From Antarctobacter albus (GTDB lineage: Bacteria; Pseudomonadota; Alphaproteobacteria; Rhodobacterales; Rhodobacteraceae): a stretch of DNA of 64,000 bases. A program made the translations under genes and the position numbers. This document shows, piece after piece, positions 51,721 through 61,222 of this stretch (within the stretch, counting starts at the first letter, position 1; the number at the start of each line of letters is the position of its first letter). Under the pieces are notes generated by a model. The model was not told the DNA's origin. It saw only the letters and a list, made by a program, of their open reading frames with translations, and searched no databases. Location: NCBI RefSeq assembly GCF_900101505.1, contig NZ_FMZI01000012.1, positions 1-64,000 of the forward strand, given 5' to 3'.

Positions 51721-53467
51721 GCCAAAGGGCGAACCCAACCGAAAGGGCCTGTTTCTCTGGCTCTGGCGGCGCTACCTGAAACGCTATGCCGGGCTGATGG
51801 CGCTGGCGATGGTCTTCATGTCCATCGAGGGCAGCATGTTCGGCCTGCTCAGCTACATGATGAAGCCGATGTTCGACGATGTCTTTGTCGGCGGCAATTC
51901 GGATGCGCTGGTCTGGGTCGGGCTGGCGGTCATGGCGATCTTTTTCGTGCGGGCCGTGGCCAGCGTGGTGCAGAAGGTGCTGCTGACGCGGGTCTCGCAG
52001 ATGTCGATGGGCGACATTCGGCAGGACCTGCTGGAACACCTGATGCGACTGGACCCCGGGTTTCACCAGGACCACGGCCCCGGCTACCTGATCCAGCGGG
52101 TCGAAGGCGACGTGAACGCGATTGCCAAGGTCTGGAACACGCTTGTCACCGGCGCCGGGCGTGACGTCGTCGCGCTGATCTCTCTTTTCGGCGTGGCGCT
52201 GGCGATCGACTGGCGCTGGACGCTTGTGGCCTTGATCGGCGCGCCGCTGCTGGTCTTTCCCTCGGTGCTGTTGCAGCGTTTCGTGCGCGGCAACGCGCGC
52301 GAGGTCCGCGATATCGCCGCGCGCCTGTCGACCCGCCTGAACGAGGTCTTTCACGGCATCACCCCGGTCAAGCTCAACCGGCTGGAAGGCTGGATGGCCG
52401 GGAAATACCGCGGCCTGACGCGGAAACGCATCCGGGCCGAGACGCGCAGCGCGGCAGGCCAGGCCTCGCTGCCCGGGTTGATCGACCTGATGTCGGGGAT
52501 CGGCTTTGTCGGCGTGCTGTGGTTCGGCGGCGGAGAGATCCTGGCCGGCGAAAAGACCGTGGGCGATTTCATGGCCTTCTTCACCGCGATCGGCCTGGCT
52601 TTTGAACCGCTGCGCCGGCTGGGCGCCGTGTCCGGCGTCTGGCAGGTGGCCGCGGCCTCGATCGAGCGGATCATCGAGATGCTGGAAACGCGGCCCGCCA
52701 TGCGTGATCCGGACAGCCCCCTGCCCCCGCCCGAGGGCGTCCCCGGGATCAGCCTGCGGGACGTCGACCTCAGCTATGGCGAGGCACAGGTCCTGCGCGG
52801 CCTGACGCTTGAAGCGGCACCGGGACAGACCACGGCGCTGGTCGGTGCTTCCGGCGCAGGGAAATCGACGGTCTTCAACCTGCTGACCCGCATGGCCGAC
52901 CCGCAGGCGGGCACGGTGGACATCGGGGGCGTGCCGGTGTCCGCGCTGCGGCTGGACGATCTGCGCGGCATGATCTCTGTCGTCAGCCAGGAGGCGCTGC
53001 TCTTTGACGAGAGCCTGCGCGACAACATCGTGCTGGACCGCGAGGTGCCCGAGGCAGAGCTGCAACAGGCGCTGGACGCAGCCCATGTCTCGGACTTCCT
53101 GCCCCGGCTGGAGGCAGGCTTGGACACGCAGGTCGGCACGCGTGGCTCTCGCCTGTCCGGTGGTCAACGGCAGCGTGTCGCCATTGCCCGGGCCCTGTTG
53201 CGTGACACGCCCGTGCTGCTTCTGGACGAGGCGACCAGCGCGCTGGACGCCCAGTCCGAGGCGGTGGTGCAGGCGGCCCTGGAACGCCTGTCCCAGGGCA
53301 GGACGACGCTGGTGATCGCGCACCGCCTGTCAACCGTGCGGAATGCCGACCGGATCGTCGTCATGGACGCCGGCAAGGTCGTCGAGACCGGTACCCATGA
53401 TGAGTTGATCGTCCGGGGCGGGGCCTATGCCGATCTATACCGTTTGCAGTTCGACGAAGCCGAGTGA
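51713..53467 (+). CDS. ABC exporter, MsbA-like, permease-ATPase fusion
   Basis: The 584-residue half-transporter has six transmembrane helices (residues 1-310) and a C-terminal ATPase with Walker A (GASGAGKST), signature LSGGQRQRVAIARAL, Walker B (VLLLDEATSALD) and the H-loop (VIAHRLST). MsbA-like exporters flip lipid A or other lipids. The start is GTG at 51713, with GGGAG 7 nt upstream, overlapping the phosphatase gene. The substrate is unproven. Confidence 0.92.
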   Translation: MARPKGEPNRKGLFLWLWRRYLKRYAGLMALAMVFMSIEGSMFGLLSYMMKPMFDDVFVGGNSDALVWVGLAVMAIFFVRAVASVVQKVLLTRVSQMSMGDIRQDLLEHLMRLDPGFHQDHGPGYLIQRVEGDVNAIAKVWNTLVTGAGRDVVALISLFGVALAIDWRWTLVALIGAPLLVFPSVLLQRFVRGNAREVRDIAARLSTRLNEVFHGITPVKLNRLEGWMAGKYRGLTRKRIRAETRSAAGQASLPGLIDLMSGIGFVGVLWFGGGEILAGEKTVGDFMAFFTAIGLAFEPLRRLGAVSGVWQVAAASIERIIEMLETRPAMRDPDSPLPPPEGVPGISLRDVDLSYGEAQVLRGLTLEAAPGQTTALVGASGAGKSTVFNLLTRMADPQAGTVDIGGVPVSALRLDDLRGMISVVSQEALLFDESLRDNIVLDREVPEAELQQALDAAHVSDFLPRLEAGLDTQVGTRGSRLSGGQRQRVAIARALLRDTPVLLLDEATSALDAQSEAVVQAALERLSQGRTTLVIAHRLSTVRNADRIVVMDAGKVVETGTHDELIVRGGAYADLYRLQFDEAE

Positions 53468-53498
53468 TCCTGGCTGTCTTGACCGAGGGATCCGGCGC

Positions 53499-54176
53499 TC
53501 AGCGCCGGTAGCGGCGGGCCAGGGCGGACACGTCCGCCCCTGCGAAATAGCGCGCCAGCGTGCCAAGGTTACGCGCCCCGCGCCGCAGCCAGCCCTGGCG
53601 GCGGTACTTGTCCGCCGAGGTCACGGCGGTCGCCGGCAGGCCGCGCAGGCGGGTTTTCAGACGCCGTGCCAGCGCCACGTCCTCCATCAGGGCCAGATCC
53701 GGATAACCGCCGACATCCTCCAGCACCTCGCGGTGGATCAGCAACCCCTGGTCGCCGTAGGGCAGGTGAAACAGCCGCGACCGTAGGTTGGCCCAGCCCG
53801 CCACCCAGAACGGCATCACCCCCCGAGCATCAAAGCGCAACCGGAAGTGCCAGGCGCCTGGTTGGGTCAGGACAGGCAGAACCGCTTGCGTCCAACCATC
53901 GGCCAGGTGGGTATCGGCATGAAGCACAAGCAGCCAGTCGCCCTCTGTCGCGGCGATTCCGCGCCTGACCTGCCCCCCGCGCGAGGGCGGGCCGGTCACC
54001 ACCCGCGCACCCGCCTGCCCCGCGATCTGCAACGTCGCATCGCGCGAGCCGCCATCGCTGATGACCAGTTCGCGGATCAGCCCCGCCTGCAGCCCCTCTC
54101 CGAGGCTGCCCAGACAGGCCGGCAGGCCGCCCTCGGCGTCGAGGGTGGGGATCACAATGGAAATCGGTGCACGCAT
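53499..54176 (-). CDS. Family 2 glycosyltransferase (TIGR04283-like)
   Basis: The 225-residue enzyme has the GT-A nucleotide-sugar fold: ISIVIPTLDAEGGLPACLGSL, ELVISDGGSRDATLQIA, the metal motif LLVLHADTHLADGW, and YGDQGLLIHREVLEDVGGYPDLALMEDV. It resembles the short roseobacter and cyanobacterial members of this family. The acceptor is unknown. Confidence 0.88.
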   Translation of the reverse strand: MRAPISIVIPTLDAEGGLPACLGSLGEGLQAGLIRELVISDGGSRDATLQIAGQAGARVVTGPPSRGGQVRRGIAATEGDWLLVLHADTHLADGWTQAVLPVLTQPGAWHFRLRFDARGVMPFWVAGWANLRSRLFHLPYGDQGLLIHREVLEDVGGYPDLALMEDVALARRLKTRLRGLPATAVTSADKYRRQGWLRRGARNLGTLARYFAGADVSALARRYRR

Positions 54177-54236
54177 TGGCCTGTTCGCTTGTTGCCTAGG
54201 CGCCTATATGCGACCCAAAGGCAAAAGGAAAAGCGA

Positions 54237-54974
54237 ATGGCAGACGAAAAGCGAAAGGTCCTGCGGGTACGCGGCGCCGAGGCACGCGACTTCCTTCAGG
54301 GCTTGGTGACAAATGACGTCTCCGGGCTGGACCGGGGGCTGGTTTATACCGCCCTGCTGACGCCGCAGGGCAAGTACCTGGCCGATTTCTTCATGGTGCC
54401 CGAGGGCGAGAACGTGCTGCTGGACCTCGACGCGGAACTGGCGCCATCGGTGCTGCAACGGCTGACCATGTACAAGCTGCGCCGCCCGCTGGAGATCGAG
54501 GAAACCGACCTGGCCGTCAGCCGGGGCATCGGAGAGCCGCCGGAGGGCGCCTTTGCCGATCCCCGCCACGCCTCTCTGGGTTGGCGCGGCTACGCCGGGC
54601 AGACGGGCGAGTCGGCGGACTGGGAGGCCCTGCGCGTGGCCGCCTGTGTCCCGGAAACCGGGGTCGAACTGACGCCCGACACCTTCATCCTCGAGGCCGG
54701 GTTCGAACGGCTGCACGGGGTCGATTTCCGCAAGGGCTGTTTCGTGGGCCAGGAAGTGACCGCGCGGATGAAACACAAGACCGAGCTGCGCAAGGGGCTG
54801 GTCACGGTCGAGGTCGAGGGCAACGCGCCCGTGGGCACCGAGATCATGGCCGGTGAAAAACCGGCGGGGACGCTCTACACCCAGGCCGAGGGGCGCGGCA
54901 TCGCCTATCTGCGGTTCGACCGGGCCAAGGAGGACATGCGGGCCGGGGATGCCGTGGTGCGCATGGTGTCATGA
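54237..54974 (+). CDS. ygfZ: Folate-binding YgfZ-family protein
   Basis: The 245-residue protein has the YgfZ signature KGCFVGQEVTARMKHKTELRKGL and a GcvT-like fold. YgfZ binds tetrahydrofolate and helps maintain iron-sulfur proteins. The ATG at 54237 follows AAAAGGAAAAGCGA. Its end overlaps the next gene by 4 bp (ATGA). Confidence 0.92.
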   Translation: MADEKRKVLRVRGAEARDFLQGLVTNDVSGLDRGLVYTALLTPQGKYLADFFMVPEGENVLLDLDAELAPSVLQRLTMYKLRRPLEIEETDLAVSRGIGEPPEGAFADPRHASLGWRGYAGQTGESADWEALRVAACVPETGVELTPDTFILEAGFERLHGVDFRKGCFVGQEVTARMKHKTELRKGLVTVEVEGNAPVGTEIMAGEKPAGTLYTQAEGRGIAYLRFDRAKEDMRAGDAVVRMVS

Positions 54975-55771
54975 CCTGGCAGGTCCGCATCGCCAAGGCG
55001 CTGGGGGCCCCCGTTTCCGACGCCCGCCCCTTGCAGGGCGGCGAACTCTCGCGGGTTTTCCGGGTCGATCTGGCGGATGGGCGCCGGGTGGCGGTCAAGC
55101 TGGGCGCGCTGGTGGGAGCAGAAGAGCGGATGCTGGCCGCCATGCAGGCCACCGGGGCAGCAGTCCCGCGCGCGATCTGGGCCGAGGACGGTCTGCTGTG
55201 CCTTGAATGGCTGGACGAAACGCGACCCTCGCCAGACGGGTGGCAAGCCCTGGGCGAAACGCTGGCCCGGCTCCACGCGGTCCGGGGGCCTCGCTATGGC
55301 TGGGACGCGGACTATGCCTTTGGCCGGGTGCGGATCGCGAATGCGCCCTGCGACAGCTGGCCGGATTTCTGGGCCGACCGTCGGCTGATGCCCTTCGTCC
55401 CCGATCTGCCCGCCCCGCTGGCGCGACGTATCGAGGCGCTGGCGCTGCGCCTGCCCGAACATCTGCCCGCATCCCCTGCCCCGGCGCTTTTGCATGGCGA
55501 TCTATGGACCGGCAACGCGCTTTTCTCGGGCGATCAGGCCTACCTGATCGACCCCGCCTGCTATCACGGGCACGACGAGGTCGACCTCGCCATGCTGGAA
55601 CTTTTCGGCCGGCCCGACGCGGGTTTCTGGGCCGGATACCACGCTTGCGACCCGGGACGCGAGGCACGCCGCCCCGTCTACCAGTTGTGGCCAGCACTGG
55701 TTCACCTGTCCCTGTTCGGCGTGGGCTATCGCGGCCTGGTCGAAGGCTTGCTGGATCAGCTTGGGGCCTGA
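54971..55771 (+). CDS. Fructosamine kinase-family phosphotransferase
   Basis: The 266-residue kinase-like protein has the phosphotransferase catalytic motif LLHGDLWTGNALF and the metal motif YLIDPACYHGHDEVDLAM, which match fructosamine-3-kinase proteins. These phosphorylate sugar adducts on proteins to trigger their removal. Translation is coupled to ygfZ. Its 3' end overlaps the convergent GNAT gene by 16 bp. Confidence 0.9.
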   Translation: MTWQVRIAKALGAPVSDARPLQGGELSRVFRVDLADGRRVAVKLGALVGAEERMLAAMQATGAAVPRAIWAEDGLLCLEWLDETRPSPDGWQALGETLARLHAVRGPRYGWDADYAFGRVRIANAPCDSWPDFWADRRLMPFVPDLPAPLARRIEALALRLPEHLPASPAPALLHGDLWTGNALFSGDQAYLIDPACYHGHDEVDLAMLELFGRPDAGFWAGYHACDPGREARRPVYQLWPALVHLSLFGVGYRGLVEGLLDQLGA

Positions 55772-56232
55772 AGCGGTTTTTCGAAGACCTGCACCGCCAA
55801 CCGCGCCCCGGTACCCTGCATCATCGCGGCACTGGCCTGGTTGAAGGCATGCACGCGCGTCATCCACGAGGTACAGCCCAGCGCCGAGCTTTCAGCCTCG
55901 AACCGGGCAATCAGGCGACGGGCCAACCCGCGATGCCGCCAGATCGGCGCAACGTAGATATGGTCCAAGACAGCCATCTTGCGGGCCTTTTCCAGTGCCG
56001 TCGCCGGCTGGTCGATCACCTGCCACAGCAGGTAGGCCCGCGCCACGCCTTCGGTCCGATAGACCAGCGCGCGGGCACCTTCGGCCATCTTCTCCGCCAG
56101 AAAGCCCTGCAGGTCCTCCTGCGGTCCCTCGGTGTGGAATCGCTCCGGCACATCGTCGGCGTGGTGGGCGTTGAGCGCAAACAGCATCTCCGCCAATGCG
56201 GGAATGTCGCGGTCAGTTGCGGTGTCGATCAT
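55756..56232 (-). CDS. GNAT-family N-acetyltransferase
   Basis: The 158-residue protein has a GNAT core: MAVLDHIYVAPIWRHRGLARRLIARFEAESSALGC, including the acetyl-CoA loop RHRGLARRL. The substrate is unknown. Its AGGAGG ribosome site lies inside the arm of a strong terminator-like hairpin (56234-56264), an unusual layout. Confidence 0.88.
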   Translation of the reverse strand: MIDTATDRDIPALAEMLFALNAHHADDVPERFHTEGPQEDLQGFLAEKMAEGARALVYRTEGVARAYLLWQVIDQPATALEKARKMAVLDHIYVAPIWRHRGLARRLIARFEAESSALGCTSWMTRVHAFNQASAAMMQGTGARLAVQVFEKPLQAPS

Positions 56233-56233
56233 G

Positions 56234-56264
56234 AAAAAGGCCTCCTGGCGTTGCGCCGGAGGCC
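56234..56264 (-). terminator. Terminator-like hairpin that contains the GNAT ribosome site
   Basis: On the minus strand GGCCTCCGGCG, CAA, CGCCAGGAGGCC forms a near-perfect stem followed by TTTTT. It fits a rho-independent terminator for efp. The AGGAGG in its 3' arm sits at proper spacing from the GNAT ATG. Confidence 0.8.
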
Positions 56265-56325
56265 CTTTCGTCAATGATTTTTCACCCCCGGCAATTACGG
56301 GGGTATGTGCGCGCGGGCCCCGAGG

Positions 56326-56889
56326 TCAGGCGCGCTCGGAATATTCCATCGTTTCGGTGTTCACGACGATGTCCTCGTCCTGCGCCACGAAGGGCGGCAC
56401 CGTGATGCGCACGCCGTTGTCCAGCACGGCGGGCTTGAAGCTGTTGGCCGCAGTCTGACCTTTGACCACCGGCTCTGTCTCGGCGATCTTGCAGACCACC
56501 TTTTGTGGCAGCGTCGCGTTCAGCGCCTCGGTGTCGTAGAATTCCACGACGATGGTCATGCCGTCCTGCAGGAAGGGACGGCGTTCGCCGAGGATGTCCG
56601 CGGGCAGTTCGACCTGGTCGAATGTCTCGGTGTCCATGAAGGTCAGCATGCCGTCGCTCTCGTAGAGGAACTGCATGTCCTTCTGTTCCAGGCGCACGCG
56701 TTCGACCTTGTCGGCGCTGCGGAAGCGTTCGTTCAGCTTGGACCCGTTGCGCAGGTTCTTCATCTCGACCTGGGCAAAGGCGCCGCCCTTGCCGGGCTTG
56801 ACGTGGTCGACCTTGACCGCGACCCAGAGACCGTCGTTGTGTTCCAGCACGTTGCCGGGGCGGATTTCGTTACCGTTGATCTTGGGCAT
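56326..56889 (-). CDS. efp: Elongation factor P
   Basis: The 187-residue factor relieves ribosome stalling at proline runs. It has the N-terminal KOW-like domain with [26 protein letters not shown] (Lys34 in PGKGG is the modifiable tip) and the OB domains ending [29 protein letters not shown]. It is complete and typical. Confidence 0.97.
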   Translation of the reverse strand: MPKINGNEIRPGNVLEHNDGLWVAVKVDHVKPGKGGAFAQVEMKNLRNGSKLNERFRSADKVERVRLEQKDMQFLYESDGMLTFMDTETFDQVELPADILGERRPFLQDGMTIVVEFYDTEALNATLPQKVVCKIAETEPVVKGQTAANSFKPAVLDNGVRITVPPFVAQDEDIVVNTETMEYSERA

Positions 56890-57104
56890 GGTCAGAACCG
56901 TGGCAAAAGGTTGATGATAAGTTGACGGTTCCTATATCTGGCCTGTTAGCGTCTGGCAAGGCAACGTATGTCGTGCTGCACACGCAGAAAGCCATGCATC
57001 AAGCGCATGGTAGCTATGCTAAATCGGGGTATCCGAATCGGAACGAATGGTCCATAACCCCCGTTACGCCAGAAAACACAAGAGCAATAATCAAAGGTCG
57101 AAAC

Positions 57105-57425
57105 ATGAAGGATTTCGTTGACAGCACCGCGTTCAACGCTGAGCAAGGCAACCGCGCCCGCAAGCTGTTCGCCGCCGTGGTGCTGGCTGCCCTGGACGAT
57201 GCAATCGCCGACGACAAGAAGTACGGCAATGGCCCCGAACAGATCGCCCGCTGGGCGCGCTCGCGCGATGGTCGCGAAGTGCTGTCCTGCGCCGGGATCG
57301 ACCCCAATGAGCGCGTGGTTTCGGGACTGATGGAATTCGTGGGCAAGGGGGTACGCACCTCGGTTGCCCTGTCGCGTGAAGAAAGCGAGCGCCGCCATGC
57401 GGCGCAGCAGGCCGAAGCCGCCTGA
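57105..57425 (+). CDS. Conserved DUF6280-like protein
   Basis: The 106-residue product (starting MKDFVDSTAFNAEQGNRARK) resembles a small conserved roseobacter family next to efp. It is helical, with FAAVVLAALDDAIADDKKYGNGPEQIARWARSRDGREVLSCAGIDP. The ATG at 57105 fits the family start; the frame is open further upstream. A strong terminator follows. The role is unknown. Confidence 0.8.
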   Translation: MKDFVDSTAFNAEQGNRARKLFAAVVLAALDDAIADDKKYGNGPEQIARWARSRDGREVLSCAGIDPNERVVSGLMEFVGKGVRTSVALSREESERRHAAQQAEAA

Positions 57426-57455
57426 TCCAAGACCATTCGAAGACCTATGAACTGA

Positions 57456-57481
57456 CGCGCCCTTCAAAGGGCGCGTTTTTT
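57456..57481 (+). terminator. Rho-independent terminator
   Basis: CGCGCCCTT, CA, AAGGGCGCG makes a perfect 9-bp stem followed by TTTTTT, 31 bp after the DUF6280-like gene. Confidence 0.93.
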
Positions 57482-57542
57482 CATGGCATCATGGATGACG
57501 TTGCGTGAACCTGCGAAAGCGTCAGCGGCCCTTGGGTCGGGC

Positions 57543-58775
57543 TCAGTCGAAGTCCTGGTTCATCATGACGCGGTGAATTTCGCGCCTCACCAGTTTGCGC
57601 ACGTTGCGGGTGATCCGCTCTCCAAGTGCGCCCTGCAATTCCCGCCGAACGATATCCGCGACCATGCCTTGCAGTGCCTCTTCGCTCAACTCCGCCACGG
57701 CGGCGTGTTCCGGCGCCTCGGCCAGCGGACTGTCGGCGCGGGGCGCGTCGGTCTCACTCACAGGCGCTGCCGACGGTTCTTCCGGTTGATGATCTTCCCA
57801 GTCCAGCGTCTCTGCCGTTTCCGCATGGCGGACAAAGGCGGGTTTTGCATGCAGGGCCTCCGGTTCCGGCGTGTCGGACGCCGTCTCTGACGGATCAGCC
57901 GATACAGGCCCGTCATCGGGTTCCGGCTCCTGCATTTCTCTCTCGATCGTTTCGCCAAGCTGTTCCGTGACGGTCTCCAGCGCGGCGGCAGCCACCAGCT
58001 CTTCGATCACATCATCGCTGTCCGGCGGCTCTCCCTCGTCGGACCCGGGGGCGAAAATGCCATCCTCGATCGCGACGTCCTCATCGGACGGATCGTCACC
58101 GGATGCCGGTGTCCAGTCCTGCGACTGGCGCTGAAGCATCGCTTCCAGCGTGGCGATCTTGGTTTCAAGCGTATCCTCGACGACTTCCGCCTCTTCGCCG
58201 GCAAGGACCTCGTCCAGGTCCAGCGGTTCGCCGTCTTCCGTCCAGTCGGCGTAATCGGCGGCAAGGCCGGGCGCCTCCCCTGTCTCGACGGGGTCGTCGT
58301 GATCGAGAAGATCGGTCAGGCTGGACCGCAACGCGGCGATCTGTTCGGCCTCTGCCAAGTCTTCGGGCACCGGATCCTCTGGCAGATCGACCGGGCCTTC
58401 CGCGACATCATCGTCCGGCAGCGGGTCGTCGTCAGACGCAGGCGCGGTATCGACCGGCTCTGCAATGCGGGTCTCTGTCCAGTCGGCAACTTCCGGCAGG
58501 TCCCGGACGGCATCACCCTGCCCAAGGACAAGGGTCGCCACGGGCGCGGGCGGTTCATCCTGGGCTTCAGGCAGATCCGTGACATCCGTCAGCATCATCG
58601 GCGCATCTGGCTGATGATCTTCTTCATCCTCCGGCACGCGCAGCGCCGGCGACAAAACCAGCCGCTCTGCCGCCTGCGGCGGGGCGTCCCGGCGCGGGCG
58701 CCCTTCTTCGGACACCAAGCGGCGGATCGAGGACAGCACGTCCTCTATTTCGACGTTCGTTACGGAATTCGACAT
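57543..58775 (-). CDS. PopZ-like polar organising protein
   Basis: The 410-residue protein has a PopZ layout: a short N-terminal helix (VEIEDVLSSIRRLVSEE), a long acidic, proline-rich, disordered middle, and C-terminal helices (LSEEALQGMVADIVRRELQGALGERITRNVRKLVRREIHRVM) that would drive assembly. PopZ forms a polar scaffold that anchors chromosome origins. The middle region is much longer than in Caulobacter PopZ. The ATG at 58775 has GGCAGGA upstream. Confidence 0.75.
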   Translation of the reverse strand: MSNSVTNVEIEDVLSSIRRLVSEEGRPRRDAPPQAAERLVLSPALRVPEDEEDHQPDAPMMLTDVTDLPEAQDEPPAPVATLVLGQGDAVRDLPEVADWTETRIAEPVDTAPASDDDPLPDDDVAEGPVDLPEDPVPEDLAEAEQIAALRSSLTDLLDHDDPVETGEAPGLAADYADWTEDGEPLDLDEVLAGEEAEVVEDTLETKIATLEAMLQRQSQDWTPASGDDPSDEDVAIEDGIFAPGSDEGEPPDSDDVIEELVAAAALETVTEQLGETIEREMQEPEPDDGPVSADPSETASDTPEPEALHAKPAFVRHAETAETLDWEDHQPEEPSAAPVSETDAPRADSPLAEAPEHAAVAELSEEALQGMVADIVRRELQGALGERITRNVRKLVRREIHRVMMNQDFD

Positions 58776-58848
58776 TTTTCCTGCCACTCTTGCCTCGGGC
58801 CAGAGTGTACCTGCAAAGCGGGATCGCGCACAACAGATGCGAAAAAAA

Positions 58849-60312
58849 CTACTCTTTTCCCAGAGCCTTCAGGACACGGTCCAGCTCGGCCCCCTGTTTC
58901 GACCGATTGCGCGGCGCTTTCTTGACCAGGTTGTAATAAGCCGATGGATCGAACGAAGGCACATCCAGGTGCAGCGCCTCGGCGGTCAGGAGACCCAGAG
59001 AAGACAGCACCTGGTACGAGGCGATGGCCTCGTCCACCTGTGCGCCGACAAGGCTGGCGCGGGCATCGAGCAATTCCTGTTCGGCGTCCAGCACGTCCAG
59101 CGTGGTCCGCGCGCCCAGCTTGGCCTCTTCCCGAACGCCCCGGAAGGCAACGGTTGCCGCACGCACCTGTTCCTCGAACGAGGTCCGGTTGGCACGGGCG
59201 ACGCGCAGGTTGGCATAGGCCTGACCGACGTTCTGCTCGATTTCCGCCAGCACGACATGCAGCCGCCCCCGCTGTGCATCGCGGTTTGCCACGGCCTGGC
59301 GTTCCGAAGAATCAAGCGCACCGCCGGAATAGATCGGACCGCTGGCGCCCAGCGTGATCGACCCACCGCGCGAATAGGCGGAGTTGTCGAAATTTTCGGT
59401 CACCCCGTAGCTGCCTTCAAGGCTCACGGTCGGTTTCTTGGCGCCCTTGGCAATCAGGATGGCCAGTTCCGCCGCAGTGACCGCGTGCTGTTGGGAAATC
59501 AGTTCCGGATGCTGGTAAAGCGCCTGCTTCTTCGCCTCTGCCACACTGGCGGGCAGCTTTGGCAGGGAACGCGGGTTCACCAGGTTGCGCGGCTTGACCC
59601 CGACGGCTGCGAGGTATTCCTCACCCGCGACGATCAGGTCACCCTGCGCGGCCGCCAGCGCGGCGCGCGCCTGGGCCAGGCGCGCCTCGGCCAGGGCGAC
59701 ATCGGTCCGCGTCACTTCCCCAACTTCGAACCGGTCGCGCGCGGCGCGCAATTCCTGCTGGATGACCCGCACGTTGTTTTCGCGCAGCGCCGTGGTTTCG
59801 GCAAAGCGGCGGATGTTCATGAAGGCAGCGGCAGCACGCAAGAGCACCTGCTGCTCGATCGCGACCAGTTGCGCCCGCGTGGCCAGCACCTGCTCCTTGG
59901 CCGCGTCGAGCCCCAGCTTGTTGCGGCCGCCGGCATAAAGCACGATCTCGGCGATCAGGTTGATGCTGGCGGTCTGGTTGACCCGCCCGCTTTCCACGAA
60001 GATCCCGAAGGTATTGGTGCCGCCGCTATAGCCGTATTCGCGACGGATGTTCCCGGTCCAGCGCAGCACCGGGCGCAGCTCGGCCAGCGCCTGGGCCACA
60101 TCCTCGTCCGCGGCGCGCAGCGTGGCGCGGTTCTGGTCCAACAATCCACTGTTCATGTAGGCCGCGGTCAGAGCCTCGGCGAGGGTTTCCGACCAGGAGG
60201 GTGCCGCCATTGCCGCGACAAGCGCGATGCCGGCAGCCCCCCGAATGCATGTTCTGCGAATCCTGCCCAGCACCGCTATCCCCACTGTCCCGACTACCCC
60301 GGCCTGTTTCAT
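58849..60312 (-). CDS. tolC: TolC-family outer-membrane channel
   Basis: The 487-residue protein has a signal peptide (GAAGIALVAAMAAPSWSE) and the paired outer-membrane efflux repeats with long helices (NNVRVIQQELRAARDRFEVGEVTRTDVALAEARLAQARAAL and the second VREEAKLGARTTLDVLDAEQELLDARASLVGAQVDEAIASYQVLSSLGLL). It forms the exit duct for type I secretion and efflux, and could serve the RTX protein encoded at 38154. The isoaspartyl methyltransferase gene is 10 bp upstream. Confidence 0.93.
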   Translation of the reverse strand: MKQAGVVGTVGIAVLGRIRRTCIRGAAGIALVAAMAAPSWSETLAEALTAAYMNSGLLDQNRATLRAADEDVAQALAELRPVLRWTGNIRREYGYSGGTNTFGIFVESGRVNQTASINLIAEIVLYAGGRNKLGLDAAKEQVLATRAQLVAIEQQVLLRAAAAFMNIRRFAETTALRENNVRVIQQELRAARDRFEVGEVTRTDVALAEARLAQARAALAAAQGDLIVAGEEYLAAVGVKPRNLVNPRSLPKLPASVAEAKKQALYQHPELISQQHAVTAAELAILIAKGAKKPTVSLEGSYGVTENFDNSAYSRGGSITLGASGPIYSGGALDSSERQAVANRDAQRGRLHVVLAEIEQNVGQAYANLRVARANRTSFEEQVRAATVAFRGVREEAKLGARTTLDVLDAEQELLDARASLVGAQVDEAIASYQVLSSLGLLTAEALHLDVPSFDPSAYYNLVKKAPRNRSKQGAELDRVLKALGKE

Positions 60313-60322
60313 CCGCCCCGAA

Positions 60323-60976
60323 CTAGAGAGCGAATTCGGCCTTTTTCTCAAAACCCTGAATGACCGGCGCCGTGCCGTTGAAAGCAAAGCGCCAGTTGAT
60401 GTGACCGTCCAGCTTGTGCCCGATCTTCACCGTGCCCAAGGCGTTTTCCATGAAGATGACCGCGATGCGCCCACCATCCTTGAGTTGCGCCTCCAACCCT
60501 TCGGGCAGGACTTCGACACCGCCTTCGATCACGATGGCGTCGTAGGGCCCGTGTTCCGCCGCGCCTTCAGTCAGGGCGCCGGCCTGCAGCACGACGTTGT
60601 CCGCGTGATGTTCCGTCAGCAGCGCCTGCGCCTCGTCCACCAGGCTTTCATCCTCTTCGACCGCGACCACGGCCTCGGCGATATGGGCGATGACCGCAGA
60701 GGAATATCCATAGCCTGCACCGATATCCAGAACGAGGTCCGCGTTGGTCAGATTCAGCGCATCCAGGATCTTGGCGAAAACCCGCGGATCCAGCAGGACG
60801 CGCCCTTCTCCGAGGTCCACATGCTCGCTGGCATAGGCGGCCTCGATGCGGTCACTGGGCACGAAGGCCTCACGCGGAACGCTCAGCATCGCGTCGATGA
60901 TCGGAAATTCCGTGACGTCCGACGGGCGTACCTGTGTGTCGACCATCATCCGGCGGCGGGTGGCGAAGTCAGTCAT
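60323..60976 (-). CDS. pcm: Protein-L-isoaspartate O-methyltransferase
   Basis: The 217-residue enzyme repairs isoaspartyl damage in proteins with S-adenosylmethionine. It has the PCMT pattern RMMVDTQVRPSDVTEFPIIDAML, FVPSDRIEAAYASEHVDLGEGRVLLDPRV, and the SAM loop LVLDIGAGYGYSSAVIAHIA. It is co-oriented with tolC, a pairing common in alphaproteobacteria. Confidence 0.9.
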   Translation of the reverse strand: MTDFATRRRMMVDTQVRPSDVTEFPIIDAMLSVPREAFVPSDRIEAAYASEHVDLGEGRVLLDPRVFAKILDALNLTNADLVLDIGAGYGYSSAVIAHIAEAVVAVEEDESLVDEAQALLTEHHADNVVLQAGALTEGAAEHGPYDAIVIEGGVEVLPEGLEAQLKDGGRIAVIFMENALGTVKIGHKLDGHINWRFAFNGTAPVIQGFEKKAEFAL

Positions 60977-61148
60977 GCACTAAACTCTTTCGTTCAGAAG
61001 CTTGATACAGGTTGTGCCACAACTGCCCTGAAGCGGCAATGACCCAAGCCACCAAACTTTGCGAATGTGACCGCATGACCCGCCGCACGATAGATCGAGA
61101 TATCTGCTTGACGGCCACGCGCGTTCCGCCTAATCAGGCGGTCACTCT

Positions 61149-61222
61149 GGCGAGTTGGCGGAGTGGTGACGCAGCGGATTGCAAATCCGTGTACACCGGT
61201 TCGATTCCGGTACTCGCCTCCA
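61149..61222 (+). tRNA. tRNA-Cys (anticodon GCA)
   Basis: A 74-nt cloverleaf with encoded CCA: GGCGAGT pairs with ACTCGCC, the anticodon arm GCGGATTGCAAATCCGT shows GCA, and the T arm is ACCGGTTCGATTCCGGT. Confidence 0.96.

Noticed and set aside
58837-60363. 508-codon plus-strand open frame opposite tolC
   Set aside because: It is antisense to tolC and reflects GC-rich codon bias. The translation resembles no protein family.
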